Positions 26,619 through 35,710 of a stretch of 64,000 nucleotides of DNA are shown here, piece after piece. The stretch's first letter is position 1, and each line of letters starts with the position of its first letter. The stretch is from positions 186,001-250,000 of the forward strand of contig NZ_FNUJ01000006.1 of the NCBI RefSeq assembly GCF_900107925.1, read 5' to 3'. The notes beneath the pieces were generated by a model. It did no database searches and was not told the DNA's origin. It was given only the letters and a program-made list of their open reading frames with translations. Position numbers and translations under genes: made by a program. This stretch comes from Amycolatopsis pretoriensis (lineage in GTDB: Bacteria; Actinomycetota; Actinomycetes; Mycobacteriales; Pseudonocardiaceae).

Positions 26619-27189
26619 AGCCGAGCTGGCGGGCTTCGCCGACGCCGATCGGGATCGTGTCGCGGCTGCCCAGCCAGATGCAGGTTCTCAGGTGGTAGCG
26701 CGGGTGTTCGTCGACCACGACGACCTCGTCCTCGAGGTCGGCCAGGACGGCGATGTCGGCCGCCGTCGTCTCTTCTTCGCCCGGCTCACCCTCGGTGCCG
26801 GACTCGGCTTCGGCTTCGGCTGGTTCTTCTTCGGCCGAAGCCGGCTCGGGCTCTGGCTCGGGTTCGGGCGTGTCGGCCGGGTCGCCGAGGTCGCCGGCCG
26901 CCGGGATGAGGACGGTCTGCTCTTCCTCGGCCGGTTTCTCCGCTGGTTCGGCCGCGGCCGGTTCAGGTTCATCGGCGGGAGCCGGCTCGGCCTCGGCTTC
27001 GGGTTCGGCCGAAGCCGGAGCGGGCGCGGTGGACCGGCGACGGCGGCGCAGCCAGTCGGCGACCAGGATCAGCCCCGCGAGCACCGAGAGGCCGATGGAA
27101 ACCCAGGCCCACAGCGAGGACGCGGTGATGAGCGCGGTGACGAGCAACCCCAGAGCCGCCAGTACCAGGACCAGCACGATGTAAAGCAC
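26563..27189 (-). CDS. membrane protein with acidic linker and Cys/His C-terminal module
   Basis: A 208-residue protein with two N-terminal helices ([20 protein letters not shown] and WAWVSIGLSVLAGLILVADW). A ~100-residue Glu/Pro/Ala-rich linker with PEPEPEPEP runs follows. The C-terminal ~50-residue module is HPRYHLRTCIWLG...GFTPCDRCSPD. The spacing of His, Cys and CxxC recalls the Ada-type metal-binding fold and suggests one zinc. It follows wag31 after a strong hairpin and is the last gene of the distal division block. I cannot assign a function; a septal or polar envelope role is a guess from context. Confidence 0.75.
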   Translation of the reverse strand: MLYIVLVLVLAALGLLVTALITASSLWAWVSIGLSVLAGLILVADWLRRRRRSTAPAPASAEPEAEAEPAPADEPEPAAAEPAEKPAEEEQTVLIPAAGDLGDPADTPEPEPEPEPASAEEEPAEAEAESGTEGEPGEEETTAADIAVLADLEDEVVVVDEHPRYHLRTCIWLGSRDTIPIGVGEARQLGFTPCDRCSPDATLVAAHR

Positions 27190-27266
27190 GCTGAATTACA
27201 GCACGAACGGGGCAAGATCGTCCGCCGACCCGCCCACGTGCGGTATGGGATCGACTCCGAACCGTG

Positions 27267-27299
27267 GCCTGCCCCGCCGACCGGGTCGGCGGGGCAGGC
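27267..27299 (-). terminator. hairpin terminator after wag31
   Basis: A 15-bp perfect stem, GCCTGCCCCGCCGAC (27267-27281) with GTCGGCGGGGCAGGC (27285-27299), closes a three-base loop. It lies 14 bases beyond the wag31 stop. There is no U-tract, as is usual for actinomycete terminators. Confidence 0.75.
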
Positions 27300-27312
27300 T
27301 CGGGATCGGAAC

Positions 27313-28167
27313 TCAGCCGGCTTCGGCCCGCGGGCCGAACGAGTAGCCCTGGCCGCCGCTCGAGGAACCGGACGACTGCCCGGAGTTCGAGGACGCCGAC
27401 GCGGGGGCCGCGGAACCGCGGTCGTCGAGCTCGCGCAGCTGGGACTCGAGGAACCCGCGCAGTCGCGTGCGGTACTCCCGCTCGATCGTGCGCAGCTCTT
27501 CGATCTTCTTGCCCAGCCCGCCCTTCTCGGCGTTGAGGCTGTTCATCGTCTCGGTGTACTTCCGCTGCGACTCGCGCTCGAGCGTCGTCGCCTTGTCGCG
27601 CGCCTGGCGCTCCAGCGTCTCGGCCCGGGTCCGCGCGTCGTTCAGCATCGTGTCGACGCGCGTGCGCGCCTCGTTGACCATCGAGTCGGACTTCGCCCGG
27701 GCGTCCGAGAGCAGCTGCTCGGACTTGGTGCGGGCCTCGGCCAGCATCCCGTCGGACTCGGTCTTCGCCTCGGCGGTCAGCCGGTCGGCCATCTCCTGGG
27801 CCAGGCCCAGGACCTTGGCGGCCTGCACGTTCGGCTCGGCGCTGTCGCCGACCATCGAGTGCGCCTGGGTCTGCTCCATGGCGGACTGCGGTGGCGGCAC
27901 CGGCGCGAGGCGCCGGGACGGCTCTTCGCGCATCGGGGGCGCGCCGACGTTCGCCTTGGCGTTCTCGAGCTCGCCACGAGTCGACTCGAGCTCGGCGTCG
28001 AGCTGCTCCATCTGCTGGCGCAGCTCGTTGTTGTCCTCGATCAAGCGGGCCAGCTCGGTCTCCACCAGGTCGAGGAACGCGTCCACCTCGTCCTCGTTGT
28101 AGCCCCTCTTGCCGATGGGCGGCTTGCTGAACGCGACGTTGTGCACGTCAGCGGGGGTCAACGACAT
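27313..28167 (-). CDS. wag31: polar growth/cell division scaffold DivIVA
   Basis: A 284-residue coiled-coil protein that recruits wall synthesis to poles in actinobacteria. The N-terminal DivIVA domain is [20 protein letters not shown] followed by [17 protein letters not shown] Pro/Met-rich linker (~75-110) precedes a long coiled coil (residues ~115-250) with repeating [18 protein letters not shown] units. The tail is Ser/Gly-rich ([13 protein letters not shown]). It stands at its usual place downstream of sepF-yggT. In mycobacteria Thr73 phosphorylation controls it; the equivalent site is not obvious here. Confidence 0.95.
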   Translation of the reverse strand: MSLTPADVHNVAFSKPPIGKRGYNEDEVDAFLDLVETELARLIEDNNELRQQMEQLDAELESTRGELENAKANVGAPPMREEPSRRLAPVPPPQSAMEQTQAHSMVGDSAEPNVQAAKVLGLAQEMADRLTAEAKTESDGMLAEARTKSEQLLSDARAKSDSMVNEARTRVDTMLNDARTRAETLERQARDKATTLERESQRKYTETMNSLNAEKGGLGKKIEELRTIEREYRTRLRGFLESQLRELDDRGSAAPASASSNSGQSSGSSSGGQGYSFGPRAEAG

Positions 28168-28220
28168 CAGATCACCTCACGCACTCCATGGCCTGCAGGT
28201 CCCTCCAAGTTCTTCCCCGA

Positions 28221-28505
28221 TCAACTTGGAGTCGCCAGTTGCATCGCGAAGAACACAACCAGCAGCAGAACCATAATCGACAAGTCCAGTCCCACGCCGC
28301 CGATTCGAACCATCGGAATGATTCGTCTGAACAGGCGAACCGGCGGGTCCGTCACTGTGTAGATGGTCTCGAGCGTCACCGCAACCCCCCCGGCCGGATG
28401 CCACTCACGCGCGAAGGTCCGGACGAGTTCGATCACGATCCGCGCCGTCAGCAGCAGCCAGAAGGCGAACAGCACGTACCAGACGACCAGCCACACAGCT
28501 TCCAC
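28221..28505 (-). CDS. yggT: YggT-family membrane protein
   Basis: A 94-residue protein with two membrane helices (VWLVVWYVLFAFWLLLTARI and GVGLDLSIMVLLLVVFFAM). The YggT linker between them is TVTDPPVRLFRRIIPMVRIGG. It sits between sepF and wag31, the conserved order in Gram-positive bacteria, where it is thought to assist division or osmotic adaptation. It is probably in the same operon as wag31 (54 bp gap). Confidence 0.92.
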   Translation of the reverse strand: MEAVWLVVWYVLFAFWLLLTARIVIELVRTFAREWHPAGGVAVTLETIYTVTDPPVRLFRRIIPMVRIGGVGLDLSIMVLLLVVFFAMQLATPS

Positions 28506-28612
28506 ATACCTACTCTAACCATGCGCCTCCGCAGAAGACGCTGCCTGAGGGGGTCGACGCCGGATCGGGTCGACAAAATCACGTCTGCTTGCGCTCAGCG
28601 GTAACCGCGACT

Positions 28613-29209
28613 TCAGCCGCGCAGGAATAATCCGCCCTCGGCAATCCGCCGACGGTCTTCGGCGGTGACGTCCACATCGGGCGGTGAGAGAAGGAACACC
28701 TTGTTGGTGACCTTGTCCATCGACCCGCGGAGGGCGAACGCCAGCCCGGCGGCGAAGTCGACGAGCCGCTTGGCGTCCGCGTTCTCCATCTCGGTGAGGT
28801 TGATGATCACCGGGATGCCCTCGCGGTAGTGCTCGCCGATCGCCCGCGCCTCGACGTAGCTCGTCGGGTGCAGCGTCGTGATCCGGCTCAGCGGGTCACG
28901 CAGCGGCGGCCGGACAGGCTCGGTGACCGGGCGCAGGCGCGCCACGGGCTCCGGCTGCCGGTCGATCGCGAGGGCGCCGTGAACAGCAGGCTCGGCGGCG
29001 GCCACTGAGCGTGACCGGCTGCGGCTGACGGGCTCGTCGTACGTGTCGTCGACGTCGCGGTACCGTGAGCGGGACGACCGCGGCGCCGGCTCCTCGTAGG
29101 AGTCGTAGTCGTCGTCGTAACCGCGCCGGTAGTCGTCCCCGTCGTCGTAGCCGTCGTCGTCCGCGGGCACCATCCCGAAGTAGGCCTTCAGCTTCTGCAG
29201 CGCGCTCAT
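28613..29209 (-). CDS. sepF: cell division protein SepF
   Basis: A Z-ring membrane anchor and FtsZ partner of 198 residues. The N-terminal amphipathic membrane helix is [15 protein letters not shown] charged Asp/Tyr/Arg-rich linker (residues 16-95) leads to the SepF core ([20 protein letters not shown], then [18 protein letters not shown]). The ATG at 29209 is preceded by GGGAGAGGC and begins exactly at the conserved helix, so I reject the start 15 codons upstream. In actinobacteria lacking FtsA, SepF is the main FtsZ tether. Confidence 0.95.
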   Translation of the reverse strand: MSALQKLKAYFGMVPADDDGYDDGDDYRRGYDDDYDSYEEPAPRSSRSRYRDVDDTYDEPVSRSRSRSVAAAEPAVHGALAIDRQPEPVARLRPVTEPVRPPLRDPLSRITTLHPTSYVEARAIGEHYREGIPVIINLTEMENADAKRLVDFAAGLAFALRGSMDKVTNKVFLLSPPDVDVTAEDRRRIAEGGLFLRG

Positions 29210-29306
29210 GCCTCTCCCTAGCCCTAGCCGCTCCCGCACCGACTCATGTTCCACGCCGTCAGTGCCCCGTACGGCCGACCACTAAACGTGACCGCGTACA
29301 GGCTCC

Positions 29307-30020
29307 CTACGGCGAGGCTAAACCGCGTCCACCGAGCAACGCGGTTCCGACACGCACACAGGTCGAGCCGTGCGTGATCGCCTGCTCGAGATCATGGCTC
29401 ATCCCGGCGGAGACTTCTGCGGCATTCGGGTGATCTTTACGGAGGCCCTCACCGGCGCGAGCGAGCCGTTCGAAGGCCGCCGCGGGGTCGGCGCCGAGCG
29501 GTGCGACGGCCATCAGGCCACGTAGCCGCAGTTCACCCGTGTGAGTGACAAGCTCGGCGAGCGCGCCCAGCTCGTCGAGCGGGCAGCCGCCGCGTTCCGG
29601 GTCGTCGTCGAGGCTGGCCTGGATCAGCACGTCGAGGGGTTCGTCACGTATCTGCGCGTCCCGAGCCGCACGCACCGCCTTCGCGAGCGCGTCGGCGAGC
29701 CGGGCCGAATCGAGGGACTGCACTTCGTGTGCCCACCCGACGACGGACCGTGCCTTGTTGCGCTGCAGCCGGCCGACCATGTGCCAGCGCAGCCCGGGGA
29801 CCTCGGCGGCTTTCGGGGCGGCCTCCTGGTCGCGGTTCTCGCCGACGTCGGTGACGCCGAGTTCGGCGAGCAACGCGGCGTCGGACGCCGGGAAGGTCTT
29901 GGTGATCGCGATCAGCTTGACCTCGTCCCGGGCGCGCCCGGCGGCCCGGCAGGCGGCGGCGATCCGGGCTTCGACCTCGGCGAGGTTCGCGGCCAGCTCG
30001 GCCTTCCGGCCCGCGGTCAT
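29307..30020 (-). CDS. yggS: PLP-binding homeostasis protein YggS/PipY
   Basis: A single-domain alanine-racemase-fold protein of 237 residues. It binds PLP through the Lys in KLIAITKTFPASD and the phosphate through the C-terminal SAGMSHDLEQAI and TCVRVGTALLGGR blocks. It buffers PLP and amino/keto-acid pools and has no known catalytic turnover. Its ATG overlaps the pgeF stop by four bases (ATGA), so both are translated together. The ftsZ-pgeF-yggS-sepF order is conserved in actinobacteria. Confidence 0.93.
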   Translation of the reverse strand: MTAGRKAELAANLAEVEARIAAACRAAGRARDEVKLIAITKTFPASDAALLAELGVTDVGENRDQEAAPKAAEVPGLRWHMVGRLQRNKARSVVGWAHEVQSLDSARLADALAKAVRAARDAQIRDEPLDVLIQASLDDDPERGGCPLDELGALAELVTHTGELRLRGLMAVAPLGADPAAAFERLARAGEGLRKDHPNAAEVSAGMSHDLEQAITHGSTCVRVGTALLGGRGLASP

Positions 30021-30721
30021 GCCTCGACCCAGGTGATCCCGGCGATCCGCCCGGTCGTGCCGTCGCGGCGGTAGCTGAAGAGCGTCTTGTCCTCGTTGGT
30101 GCACCGCGGGTCGACGCCGATCTTGCCGACGCCGAGGTCGGCGAGCTGCCGCCAGAGCCCGGCGCGCAGGTCGAGGCCGGGCGTGCCCTGGCGGGTCTTG
30201 CAGGCGCTGCCCGGGACGTGCTTCTCGACGTCGGCGGCCATGTCGGCGGGGACTTCGTAGCAGTCACCGCAGATGGCCGGGCCGAGCAGCGCTTCGATCC
30301 GGCCGGCCTCGGCACCCGCCTCTTCCATGGCCTTGACGGCGGCCGGGACGACGCCGACACGCGTGCCGACCCGCCCGGCGTGCACCGCCGAGACCACCCC
30401 GGCCTCGGCGTCGGCGAGCAGGATGGGGACGCAGTCGGCGACGAGCACCACGAGCGCCACGCCCGGGGTCGCGGTCACCAGGGCGTCGGTCGCCTCGGCG
30501 GCTTTCGTTTCCGAACCGTCCACTGTGGTCGCCGTGCGGCCGTGGACCTGTTCCATCCAGGCCAGCTTGTCCTCGGCCAGCCCCAGCTCGGCCGCGAGCC
30601 GCTTGCGGTTGGCGAAGACGTTCCCTTCGTCGTCACCGACGTGGTCACCCAGGTTGAAGGTGTCGTAGGGCGGCCGGGACGCGCCACCCGCTCTGGTCGT
30701 GACCACTCGCCGAACCCGCAC
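30017..30721 (-). CDS. pgeF: peptidoglycan editing factor PgeF / multicopper polyphenol oxidase family
   Basis: A 234-residue YfiH-type protein. The metal-site residues of the family are visible: His in WMEQVHGRT, Cys in VADCVPILL and His in SAVHAGRVG. E. coli YfiH removes wrongly incorporated L-Ser from muropeptides; other members were described as laccases or purine nucleosidases. Its placement directly downstream of ftsZ is conserved. The usual tryptophan in VHAGWRG reads HAGRVG here, a small deviation near the active site. Confidence 0.9.
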   Translation of the reverse strand: MRVRRVVTTRAGGASRPPYDTFNLGDHVGDDEGNVFANRKRLAAELGLAEDKLAWMEQVHGRTATTVDGSETKAAEATDALVTATPGVALVVLVADCVPILLADAEAGVVSAVHAGRVGTRVGVVPAAVKAMEEAGAEAGRIEALLGPAICGDCYEVPADMAADVEKHVPGSACKTRQGTPGLDLRAGLWRQLADLGVGKIGVDPRCTNEDKTLFSYRRDGTTGRIAGITWVEA

Positions 30722-30741
30722 GAATCCTCCTGAACGTCACT

Positions 30742-30784
30742 GAAGGCCACCGCCCACGACTCTAGTTCGCGGGCGGTGGCCTTC
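30742..30784 (-). terminator. stem-loop between ftsZ and pgeF
   Basis: A perfect 14-bp stem, GAAGGCCACCGCCC (30742-30755) with GGGCGGTGGCCTTC (30771-30784), has a 15-base loop. It lies just after the ftsZ stop and may terminate part of the transcription or protect the ftsZ message, setting the FtsZ to PgeF ratio. Confidence 0.65.
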
Positions 30785-30797
30785 GGTGTGGTGGCTG

Positions 30798-32096
30798 CTA
30801 GCGCCGCATGAACGGCGGGACGTCGACCTCGTCGTCCGACGGGTCGTCGTGCACCGGCATCGCGCGGCCCGGCAGGCTGCCCTGGGTGGCGTTGGACCCC
30901 AGCGGCGAGTAGCCGCGCGAACCGCCGCCGGGCTGCGGGAGCCCGCCGGTGTTCTGGCCGGACGCCGACGGCAGCGGCGAGTGCGACCGCGGCGGCGCGA
31001 CCGGGTAGCCGGAGCTGCCCGCCGGCGGTACCGGGGTCGCGCCCGACGGCGGGGTCGGCGGGTTCGAGACCTGGCCGGCCGAGGCCGACGCCGTCGTCCC
31101 CGACGTCCGGGAGCCGAACGCCGGCGGGTCGAGCTTCTTGTGGGTCGGCGCGCCCGCGTCGAAGCCGGCCGCGATCACCGTGACGCGGACCTCGTCGCCG
31201 AGGGAGTCGTCGATGATCGTGCCGAAGATGATGTTGGCGTCCGGGTGCGCGGACTCCTGCACCAGCGAGGCGGCCTCGTTGATCTCGAACAGGCCCAGGT
31301 CGGAGCCGCCCGCGATGGACAGCAGCGCGCCGTGCGCCCCGTCCATCGACGCCTCCAGCAGCGGCGAGTTGATCGCCTTCTCCGCCGCCTGGATGGCCCG
31401 GCCTTCTCCCCTGGCCGACCCGATGCCCATCAGCGCGGAGCCCGCGCCGGACATGACGCTCTTCACGTCGGCGAAGTCGAGGTTGATCAGGCCCGGGGTG
31501 GTGATCAGGTCGGTGATGCCCTGGACACCGGACAGCAGCACCTCGTCCGCGGAGCGGAACGCGTCCATCAGGGACACGCCGATGTCGCCGAGCTGCAGCA
31601 GCCGGTCGTTCGGGATCACGATCAGCGTGTCGCACTCGTTGCGCAGCTGCTGGATGCCGTCTTCGGCCTGCTTGCCGCGGCGCTTGCCCTCGAAGGTGAA
31701 CGGGCGCGTCACGACGCCGATGGTCAGCGCGCCCAGCTTGCGGGCGATCTGCGCCACGACCGGGGCGCCACCGGTGCCGGTGCCGCCGCCTTCGCCGGCC
31801 GTCACGAACACCATGTCGGCGCCCTTGATGACCTCTTCGATCTCTTCGCGGTGGTCCTCGGCGGCCTTCTGGCCGACCTCGGGGGCGGCGCCCGCGCCGA
31901 GGCCCCGGGTGAGTTCGCGGCCGATGTCGAGCTTGACGTCGGCGTCGGACATGAGCAGTGCCTGGGCGTCGGTGTTCACCGCGATGAACTCGACACCCTT
32001 GAGGCCGACCTCGATCATGCGGTTCACGGCGTTCACGCCGCCACCGCCGATGCCGACCACCTTGATCACCGCAAGGTAGTTGTGCGGGGGCGTCAT
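30798..32096 (-). CDS. ftsZ: cell division GTPase FtsZ
   Basis: A tubulin homologue that forms the Z-ring. The 432-residue protein has [20 protein letters not shown] at the start, the tubulin signature [15 protein letters not shown], the T7 loop ([10 protein letters not shown]) and a disordered linker. The linker is rich in Pro/Ser/Gly (residues ~315-415). The C-terminal peptide is [12 protein letters not shown], the binding site for SepF and FtsW. In most actinobacteria ftsQ is immediately upstream; here about 13.9 kb intervenes, so ftsZ must rely on its own promoter region. Confidence 0.98.
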   Translation of the reverse strand: MTPPHNYLAVIKVVGIGGGGVNAVNRMIEVGLKGVEFIAVNTDAQALLMSDADVKLDIGRELTRGLGAGAAPEVGQKAAEDHREEIEEVIKGADMVFVTAGEGGGTGTGGAPVVAQIARKLGALTIGVVTRPFTFEGKRRGKQAEDGIQQLRNECDTLIVIPNDRLLQLGDIGVSLMDAFRSADEVLLSGVQGITDLITTPGLINLDFADVKSVMSGAGSALMGIGSARGEGRAIQAAEKAINSPLLEASMDGAHGALLSIAGGSDLGLFEINEAASLVQESAHPDANIIFGTIIDDSLGDEVRVTVIAAGFDAGAPTHKKLDPPAFGSRTSGTTASASAGQVSNPPTPPSGATPVPPAGSSGYPVAPPRSHSPLPSASGQNTGGLPQPGGGSRGYSPLGSNATQGSLPGRAMPVHDDPSDDEVDVPPFMRR

Positions 32097-32149
32097 CGAA
32101 GTCCGCCTTCCTGATCGTTGTGCCCGTACAGCCCGCCGGCCGGGTGATC

Positions 32150-32187
32150 AACTCTCGACCTCAACCCCAGATCGAGAGTTATGTCAA
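32150..32187 (-). promoter_or_regulatory. ftsZ promoter element with 9-bp inverted repeat
   Basis: On the minus strand TTGACA (32187-32182) is a consensus -35 box. Directly downstream a perfect inverted repeat AACTCTCGA/TCGAGAGTT (32150-32158 and 32172-32180, 13-base spacer) covers the region where RNA polymerase binds. The expected -10 is weak (TTGAGG after 17 bp), so an activator or repressor may act here. The remainder of 32097-32342 shows nothing else I recognise. Confidence 0.5.
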
Positions 32188-32342
32188 CTTGCCGACGTTA
32201 GGCAGGACGGTAGGCACCAGGCACGCTCTAATCCAGTAGGCACGCCGTGTGTCGCAAAGGTGTTTTGCCACAACACGTTCGAGCGCGCAAGAGCGAGGAG
32301 CCGCGAACACCGCCCCGGCCCGATCTGCTATAGCGGGTGAGT

Positions 32343-33113
32343 TCAGGCCGGTGCGGGCATGCTCATGAGCACGTCGGTGGGTGCCCCGCTGGGCGAACCG
32401 CCGGCCTGTTCGACGCTCACCGCGAGGTGGTCGGCGTTCCCGATCCCCTGGGCCACGACCAGGCCGCCGTCGTCGGACGCGGCGATCACCCCGGCCGACT
32501 TCGGCGGGGCGGTGCCGGTGATCAGCCAGGCCTCGTAGACCTTCCCGCCCGGCTGCGCCGGCAGCCCGGCGTCCATCACCATCACGCGGTCCAGGGACTT
32601 CGACAGGATGACCGTCACCCCGCCGCCGCCGGGGGCCTCGCCGTGCGCGGTCTTCGCGTCCGGCGCGGCGAGCAGCGCCGCCACCGGCTCGTAGCGGTCC
32701 CGTGCCTGGTCGAGCCGGCTTTGCGCGGACTGCAGCTCCTGCTGCTGCGTGAGCGCGATGCCGCCGAAGACGCCGCCGGCGGCGAGCCCGACGACGGCCG
32801 CCGCGGCCGCCACGACCACCGCCCAGCGCGGCGCCCGCGCCGAGCGGCGCGACCGCTCGTGCGCGCCGGGGCGCGTGCGCGGGGGCAGCTGGCGGGTGGC
32901 GTGCATGGCCGCCATGACGCGGTCCTTGAACTCCGGCGGCGGGTCCTCGGCCATCGCCGAGCCGAGCCGGGCCGCGGTCGCGCGCAGCTCGGCGACCTCC
33001 TGGGCGCAGGAGTCGCACTGCTCCAGGTGGCGAGCGAACTCCGCGCGCTCGACGTCGTTGACCGCGTCGAGGGCGAAGGCGCCGGCCAGGGTGTGCATTT
33101 CGGGCGTGCTCAA
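32343..33113 (-). CDS. rskA: anti-sigma-K factor RskA
   Basis: A single-pass membrane anti-sigma factor of 256 residues that holds SigK until regulated proteolysis. The N-terminal zinc anti-sigma domain has MHTLAGAFALDAVN and the ZAS motif HLEQCDSC. One transmembrane helix (AVVVAAAAAVVGLAAGGVFG) follows near residues 90-112. The extracytoplasmic RskA domain includes GKVYEAWLITG and MDAGLPAQPGG. The start is the TTG at 33113, overlapping the sigK stop (TTGA), which fixes a 1:1 coupled translation. Confidence 0.93.
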   Translation of the reverse strand: MSTPEMHTLAGAFALDAVNDVERAEFARHLEQCDSCAQEVAELRATAARLGSAMAEDPPPEFKDRVMAAMHATRQLPPRTRPGAHERSRRSARAPRWAVVVAAAAAVVGLAAGGVFGGIALTQQQELQSAQSRLDQARDRYEPVAALLAAPDAKTAHGEAPGGGGVTVILSKSLDRVMVMDAGLPAQPGGKVYEAWLITGTAPPKSAGVIAASDDGGLVVAQGIGNADHLAVSVEQAGGSPSGAPTDVLMSMPAPA

Positions 33114-33715
33114 GCGGTCACCCCCAGGCAGTCCCGCAGGCGGATCAGCCCGTCCCGCAGCCGCGTCTTGATGGTTCCCTGCGGCGTCGACAGCACTTCG
33201 GCCACCTCGCGATACGTATAGCCCTGGTAGTAGGCGAGCAGCACGGACTCGCGCTGCAGATCGGTCAGGAAGGACAGGCACCGGCGCACCTGGGAGCGTT
33301 CGAGCCGGGCGGTGACGGACTCGGCGACCTCGTCGAACGGGCGGCCGCGGGCGGCTTCGAAAGTCGCCTTCTGCTCGCGCTCGGTGCTGGCGCGCGCCGA
33401 GCGGACGCGGTCGACCGCGCGGCGGTGCGCCAGGGTCATCGCCCAGTTCAGCGCCGAGCCCTTGTCGGGGGCGTACCGCGTCGCGGTGCGCCACAGCTCG
33501 ACGAGCACCTCCTGGGCGACCTCTTCGGACTGCGCCGCATCGCGCACGATCCGCCGGACGAGCCCGAAGATCGGCCCGGCGAGCTGGTCGTAGAGCAGCT
33601 CGAAGGCCCGCTCGTCGCCCTTCGCGACGCGCACCATGAGCTCTTCGGCCGTCGGCCCCGCCGGCACTTCGGCGGGCACCGGCGCGACAGGGCGCGGGCG
33701 AGCCTGCTCATCCAT
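33110..33715 (-). CDS. sigK: ECF sigma factor SigK
   Basis: A 201-residue ECF sigma factor. Region 2 is visible as YDQLAGPIFGLVRRIVRD...EEVAQEVLVELWR. Region 4 is LTDLQRESVLLAYYQGYTYR followed by VAEVLSTPQGTIKTRLRDGL. Assignment to SigK rests on the syntenic neighbours: RskA downstream, and DUF1365, FAD oxidoreductase, CFA-synthase and DUF1295 genes upstream, matching mycobacterial Rv0444c-Rv0449c. The ATG at 33715 overlaps the DUF1365 gene by eight bases. Confidence 0.93.
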   Translation of the reverse strand: MDEQARPRPVAPVPAEVPAGPTAEELMVRVAKGDERAFELLYDQLAGPIFGLVRRIVRDAAQSEEVAQEVLVELWRTATRYAPDKGSALNWAMTLAHRRAVDRVRSARASTEREQKATFEAARGRPFDEVAESVTARLERSQVRRCLSFLTDLQRESVLLAYYQGYTYREVAEVLSTPQGTIKTRLRDGLIRLRDCLGVTA

Positions 33716-34439
33716 GCAGCTGTCCTCCGGCGGTCTGCGGGGTGCGCGGCACGACCGCGGCCTTGCGCAGCCACAACGCGACGCCGTGGCGGCGGATCAG
33801 CGCGGACACCCGCTGCGGGAGCAGCGGCCGGGCCAGGACGAGCCGGGCCAGCCACCGCGGGTTCACCGGGCGGCGAACTCCCCGCAGCGTAGCGACCAAC
33901 GGCGTCGAGTTCCCGCGGCGCAACGCCACCGTGAGGTCGAGCAACGCTTCCGGGTGGGGCAGGCGCATCCGGTACTCGCCGTCCAGCTCCTGGAACGGCG
34001 AGACGTAGAACTCCTTGGCCGCGCGGGCGAGGCCGGCTTCGTCGGGCCGCAGCAGGTAGGCGTGCCGGCCGCCGTAGGTGTTGTGCACCTCGGCGACGAC
34101 GCACTCCAGGCGGCCGTCCGGGTCGTGGCACCAGTAGACGCTGATCGGGTTGAACACGTACCCGAGCACGCGCGCCGCGGCGAGCATGACGACCTTCCCG
34201 CCGCCCAGGTCGACACCGCGCTCGGCCAGCCATCCGTCCAGCTTCTCCCGGATCCCGCGCGGATCGCCCGCGACGAAGTGGTCGCGGGCGTCGAACCCGG
34301 CGAACGGCCGCAGCCACCACGGCAGCCGCGGCAGGTCGTCGAGATCGACGCGCCACAGGTACACGCGGTGCGCGAAGGCGTGCGGCGGGTCGATCCGCCG
34401 CACGTGCGCGACCGTGGCGTCGTAGAGCGCGTTCGTCAC
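33708..34439 (-). CDS. DUF1365 protein
   Basis: A 243-residue protein of the DUF1365 family, found next to CFA-synthase-like genes in many bacteria. Typical blocks are ATVAHVRRIDPPHAFAHRVY, LLAAARVLGYVFNPISVYWC and AEVHNTYGGRHAYLL. The start is a GTG at 34439 that overlaps the stop of the FAD-dependent gene. In the SigK operon it probably works with the FAD enzyme and the lipid methyltransferase on unusual membrane or cell-wall fatty acids; the reaction is not known. The very long frame passing through here to 37013 is a GC artefact. Confidence 0.9.
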   Translation of the reverse strand: MTNALYDATVAHVRRIDPPHAFAHRVYLWRVDLDDLPRLPWWLRPFAGFDARDHFVAGDPRGIREKLDGWLAERGVDLGGGKVVMLAAARVLGYVFNPISVYWCHDPDGRLECVVAEVHNTYGGRHAYLLRPDEAGLARAAKEFYVSPFQELDGEYRMRLPHPEALLDLTVALRRGNSTPLVATLRGVRRPVNPRWLARLVLARPLLPQRVSALIRRHGVALWLRKAAVVPRTPQTAGGQLHG

Positions 34440-35704
34440 CAGGTGACTCCCAGGCTTTCGGCGGCGCGGGCCCCCGACGAGCAGCCGTCTTCGTGGAAGC
34501 CCCAGCCGTGGTAGGCACCGGCGTAGGCGAGCACGCCGTCGTTGAGCTCGGGCAGCCGTCGTTGCGCCGCAACGGATTCCGGCGTGTAGACGGGGTGTTC
34601 GTACTCCATCCGCGCGACGAGGTGCTCCTTTTCGGGGCCGTCGCCGGGGTTGAGCGTGACGACGTACCCGGTCGGCTCGTCGAGGCGCATCAGGCGGTTC
34701 ATGTCGTAGCTGACCTGGACCGCCCCGGTCGGCGCGCCGCAGACGGGCGCGCGGTAGTTCCACCCGGCGCGCGCGTCGGCCAGCGAGGGCAGCACGCTCG
34801 TGTCGGTGTGCAGCCAGGCTTCGTTGGCCGAGTAGCGGAACGCGCCGAGCACCTCGCGCTCGGCTTCGGTCGGGTTGGCCAGCAGGGACAGGGCCTGGTC
34901 GGCGTGCGTGGCGACGACGACCCGGTCGACCCGGTGCGGCGTGTCGGCGTCGTCGCGGACCTCGACGCCGCCCGCGGTCCGCAGCACCGAGCGCACCGGC
35001 GTCGACAGGTGGACGGCGGTGAGCTGCTTGGCCGCGCGTTCGACGTATTCGCGGGACCCGCCGGTGACCGTCCGCCAGGCCGGCGAGTTCTTGACGCTGA
35101 GCATGCCGTGGTTGCGCAGGAACTCGAACAGGTACCGCGCCGGGTAGCGGAGGGTGTCGCTGCGGTCGGCCGACCAGACCGTCGAGACCAGCGGCAGCAT
35201 GAAGTGGTCGACGAAGTAGCGCGTGTAGCCGCCGATGGCGAGGAACGCGCCGAGCGTGACGTCGCCGGCGTCGTTCGCCGCCAGCAGCCGTTTCGCGTGC
35301 CGGTGGAACCGCTTGACCTCGGCGAGCATCCGCAGGTAGCGGGGCCGCGCGAGGTTGCCGCGCTGGGCGAACAGCCCGGCCAGGCCCTTCGCGCCGGCGT
35401 ACTGCAGGCCGCAGCCGTCGCACCGGATGCTCATCGACATCTCGGTGTCGCGCGTCCGCACGCCGAGCTCGGCGAACAGCCGCAGCAGCGTCGGGTAGGT
35501 GCGCTCGTTGTGGACGATGAAGCCGGAGTCCACGCCGATCGTGCCGCCGTGCGAACTCGGCACGTCGTGCGTGTGCGCGTGCCCGCCGAGGCGGTCGTCC
35601 GCCTCGAAGAGCAGCACCTCGTACTTGCGCTGCAGCAGGTATGCCGCCGTCAGCCCGGCCACCCCGCTGCCGATGACGGCGATGCGTTCTCCCGTGATCT
35701 CCAC
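34436..35704 (-). CDS. FAD/NAD(P)-binding amine-oxidase-like oxidoreductase
   Basis: A 422-residue flavoprotein. The dinucleotide-binding motif is IAVIGSGVAGLTAAYLL followed by Glu in LLFEADDRLGGHAHT. The family C-terminal block is GVLAYAGAYHGWGFHEDGC. It corresponds to Rv0449c of the mycobacterial SigK regulon. Start GTG 35704 matches the beginning of homology; AAGGA lies five bases upstream and the predicted SigK transcript starts at about the same base. It leads the four-gene leftward unit FAD enzyme, DUF1365, sigK, rskA. Confidence 0.9.
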   Translation of the reverse strand: MEITGERIAVIGSGVAGLTAAYLLQRKYEVLLFEADDRLGGHAHTHDVPSSHGGTIGVDSGFIVHNERTYPTLLRLFAELGVRTRDTEMSMSIRCDGCGLQYAGAKGLAGLFAQRGNLARPRYLRMLAEVKRFHRHAKRLLAANDAGDVTLGAFLAIGGYTRYFVDHFMLPLVSTVWSADRSDTLRYPARYLFEFLRNHGMLSVKNSPAWRTVTGGSREYVERAAKQLTAVHLSTPVRSVLRTAGGVEVRDDADTPHRVDRVVVATHADQALSLLANPTEAEREVLGAFRYSANEAWLHTDTSVLPSLADARAGWNYRAPVCGAPTGAVQVSYDMNRLMRLDEPTGYVVTLNPGDGPEKEHLVARMEYEHPVYTPESVAAQRRLPELNDGVLAYAGAYHGWGFHEDGCSSGARAAESLGVTW

Positions 35705-35710
35705 ACCGGT

